Below, one piece after another: positions 62,357-64,000 of a stretch of 64,000 nt of DNA. Both the position numbers and the translations under genes were made by a program. Each line of letters starts with the position of its first letter. Position 1 is the stretch's first letter. The notes beneath the pieces were generated by a model, which ran no database searches, was not told the DNA's origin, and was given only the letters and a program-made list of their open reading frames with translations. Origin of the DNA: Methylococcales bacterium (lineage in GTDB: Bacteria; Pseudomonadota; Gammaproteobacteria; Methylococcales; Methylomonadaceae); NCBI GenBank assembly GCA_026398895.1, contig JAPLRZ010000047.1, forward strand, positions 62,001 through 126,000, written 5' to 3'.

Positions 62357-62477
62357 AGTTTAGACATTCAACTTACAGTGGTTTTACACATGACCTTTCA
62401 GATTTTAAAAACGACACTGCTACGCTGCATTTGCTAGTTGAATCCAAGAAATAAATTAGTGGTAAAGGAGTGGAAAA

Positions 62478-62561
62478 GTGCAGTTTGATGAATTAGATGA
62501 AATGATGCGTGTCATTATGAAACTGCGCGGCGCACTGGAAAAACTAGGAAAGATTCAATAA
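62478..62561 (+). CDS. 27-aa putative small protein
   Basis: From a GTG at 62478 with AAAGGAG 7 nt upstream the frame reads MQFDELDEMMRVIMKLRGAL then EKLGKIQ. It is amphipathic, with the stop overlapping the 3' end of the cupin gene on the other strand. It could be a small regulator or a chance ORF; the ribosome site is the main support. Confidence 0.35.
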   Translation: MQFDELDEMMRVIMKLRGALEKLGKIQ

Positions 62562-63391
62562 TCTCGTGCGCCACGCACAAATAATGTAGCACCCACATCG
62601 CTATAGACATCACCATGCAGACTTCCCGCTGGAGCCAACTGATATTCCCCAGCACGCAGCAAAATATCTCCCAGAAACACTTCGCCTTGAAGCATCATGC
62701 ACTCTTCATCCAGCAGGTGTGAGTGTCCTGGAACCAACGCCCCTGGTTCTAAGCGGTAAATTCGTGATACCCAATTTTCATCAGACCACAAATCCTTCTT
62801 AAACACCCCTTCTAGCAATTCTATCCAATTGTCATTTTTATGGGCAAAAATAGTTCGGGAGCTATCTCCACCTAATGGCAGCACGCCGCCTACCAGCTCT
62901 CGCAAGATGGGTGGTTTTTTGCCGAGTGATGTGCCGCGCAAAAAAGCCAACGCGCCTTGACGTGAGCGGATACTTGCATGACGACTGCCGATCGGGGAAA
63001 TATGATAATCCAATGGGCCAAGTGTCAGTTCGCCTATTTCCAAGTCGCCGCGTAACACAATACCTTCTTCCACCCAGCTGTGACGATGCGCAGGAAGGCT
63101 TGCGCCAGCAGCAAATTCGATCAACACCGAGCTTCCTTGTGTTCCAGTCCATAGTGGTTTGAAGCGTATGCCCGATTTGAGTGTTTGCCATACGCCGCTC
63201 TTCAAACGGACTGTCAACAAGTCAGCCCGCTCGGCAATACTCTGAGCGACACGCTCCATAATACCGATTCGCAGAGTCGCCTGCTGCTTGGGATTGGGAG
63301 CGATAGGTGCTAAACCAGCCAACAGGAAGCGGTTCAGATCGACTTGATCCGTTTCGTGGCAATCATTCAGGGATTCTGGTCTGTTATTCAT
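62555..63391 (-). CDS. Double-cupin ChrR-like anti-sigma partner
   Basis: This 278-aa protein has two cupin domains: the first with PAHRHSWVEEGIVLRGDLEIGEL and a His near HISPIGSRHA, the second with PGHSHLLDEECMMLQGEVFLGD and a His in SLHGDVYSDVGA. ChrR-type anti-sigma factors carry an N-terminal zinc (HxxxCxxC) domain and a single cupin. Here the N-terminal ~75 residues lack that motif, and a second cupin takes its place. It sits 4 nt after the ECF sigma gene, so the two are an operon. It probably senses a small molecule or oxidative signal through metal-binding cupins and modulates the sigma factor (inference). Confidence 0.85.
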   Translation of the reverse strand: MNNRPESLNDCHETDQVDLNRFLLAGLAPIAPNPKQQATLRIGIMERVAQSIAERADLLTVRLKSGVWQTLKSGIRFKPLWTGTQGSSVLIEFAAGASLPAHRHSWVEEGIVLRGDLEIGELTLGPLDYHISPIGSRHASIRSRQGALAFLRGTSLGKKPPILRELVGGVLPLGGDSSRTIFAHKNDNWIELLEGVFKKDLWSDENWVSRIYRLEPGALVPGHSHLLDEECMMLQGEVFLGDILLRAGEYQLAPAGSLHGDVYSDVGATLFVRGARDY

Positions 63392-63395
63392 AGAG

Positions 63396-64000
63396 TTAAA
63401 TTACCTCAGTGACATTGGCTGTCAATATTTGTTGTAAGGTAAGCAATGCACGCCGTATATGAGACTTGACAGTACCCAGCGGCAAACCTGTATGTCCAGC
63501 GATTTCGTCATGACTTAGCCCCCGAAAGAATGCCAAAGACACCAGTTGTCGTGGCAGGGAGTCGAGACTTGCCAACGCGGTATGCAATTGATGTCCTTGC
63601 TGCATCGCTATCAGCAAATCAGGGGAAGTATCGTCTTCAGAAGCTTCGAATAATCCCAAAGTTTCTGGTTCGAGATTGCATTCATTCAGATCGATGTGGC
63701 GAAGTGCGTCCAACGCTCGACTCCGAGCAATAGTCATTACCCACACTTTTACTGCTCCTCTTTCAGGATCGAACCTCGGTGCCTGCCGCCAAACCTGCCA
63801 GAAGGTATCCTGAACCACTTCTTCTGCCAATTGCACTCGCCTTGTGATCCGTAAAGCCAGTCCATAAACCTGCCCGACCAGACTTTCATACAACAAACCA
63901 AGCGCGGTCTGATCACTATCCACAACACGGGCAATCCACTCCTGAAGCAATTGTTCGTTAGCTATGAATTGATCGCTTTTCTCCAGCTCCTTGATTTGCT
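63396..64000 (-). CDS. ECF sigma factor (RpoE/ChrR group), 5' end outside window
   Basis: Reads from the window edge: the frame is open to 64000 upstream of the first plausible start (TTG at 63950), so the true start may be outside. Region 2 is AEEVVQDTFWQVWRQAPRFD and VWVMTIARSRALDALR; region 4 is LDSLPRQLVSLAFFRGLSHDEIAGHTGLPLGTVKSHIRRAL. This is an ECF sigma of the type paired with cupin anti-sigma factors, as in the ECF11 group (RpoE-ChrR, singlet oxygen response). The double-cupin gene follows. Its target promoters are unknown. Confidence 0.88.
   Translation of the reverse strand, partial: QIKELEKSDQFIANEQLLQEWIARVVDSDQTALGLLYESLVGQVYGLALRITRRVQLAEEVVQDTFWQVWRQAPRFDPERGAVKVWVMTIARSRALDALRHIDLNECNLEPETLGLFEASEDDTSPDLLIAMQQGHQLHTALASLDSLPRQLVSLAFFRGLSHDEIAGHTGLPLGTVKSHIRRALLTLQQILTANVTEVI

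Overview
The window looks like a gammaproteobacterial methylotroph, probably a methanotroph of the Methylococcales type (inference). The main evidence is a translationally coupled triad at 10940-13559: a dihydropteroate-synthase-like DUF6513 protein, a DUF447 protein and MfnB. These belong to the archaeal-type tetrahydromethanopterin/methanofuran C1 pathway of methylotrophs. Copper genes fit the same picture: a Met-rich multicopper oxidase (1501-3183) and an OprC-like TonB receptor carrying CxxxM and HxM copper motifs (14035-16290). Housekeeping genes (htpG, trpS, dapE, folE, hemH, purT, carA, glnK-amtB, hypAB, dusA, suhB, mobA) are also gammaproteobacterial in style.

Layout. 1-3.7 kb: FecR/FecI-type regulator pair divergent from the multicopper oxidase, then a small RRM-like protein. 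4.2-10.6 kb: Lon-like protease, UdgB-type glycosylase with a DUF3455 protein, a tRNA-Lys(CUU) gene split by a group I intron, and htpG. 10.9-18.6 kb: C1-cofactor operon, copper receptor, and a minus-strand operon of a sorbosone-dehydrogenase-like protein, NudF and an NlpC/P60 lipoprotein. 18.6-23.5 kb: a RavA/ViaA-like pair (MoxR AAA+ ATPase with a beta-helix-like tail; LRAT-like plus VWA protein) with a HigBA-type module between them. 23.5-25.3 kb: decayed mobile DNA (IS1-type remnant, RepA-like helicase remnant) and a DUF1640-like gene. 25.7-31 kb: trpS, YhiN-like, VOC, suhB and ArsC-like genes. 31-33 kb: an accessory insert between the ArsC-like gene and dapE, with a gene split by a MITE and a duplicated dapE 5' end. 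33-41 kb: dapE, mobA, M15 peptidase, hypAB, hemerythrin, dusA, folE. 41-44.3 kb: accessory AT-rich segment with a truncated toxin-antitoxin locus, a two-gene DGQHR cassette and a PIN-domain toxin pair. 44.4-52 kb: hemH, purT, lytic transglycosylase, IS debris, carA, and glnK-amtB behind a sigma-54/NtrC-type promoter. 52.7-61.3 kb: pmbA and a TpsA/CHAT/TpsB two-partner secretion operon. 61.3-64 kb: repeat-rich spacer, two tiny ORFs, and an ECF sigma factor with a double-cupin partner.

The window is strikingly rich in palindromic repeats and small non-autonomous elements. At least eight families recur or form long hairpins. Several sit inside or truncate genes: a MITE with 11-bp target duplications, a 143-bp palindrome inside a toxin gene, and a REP-like palindrome carried in frame in the RavA-like ATPase. 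The best candidates for undescribed biology are the tRNA-Lys intron, the LRAT-VWA/MoxR-beta-helix locus, the DGQHR two-gene cassette and the CHAT-containing secretion operon.
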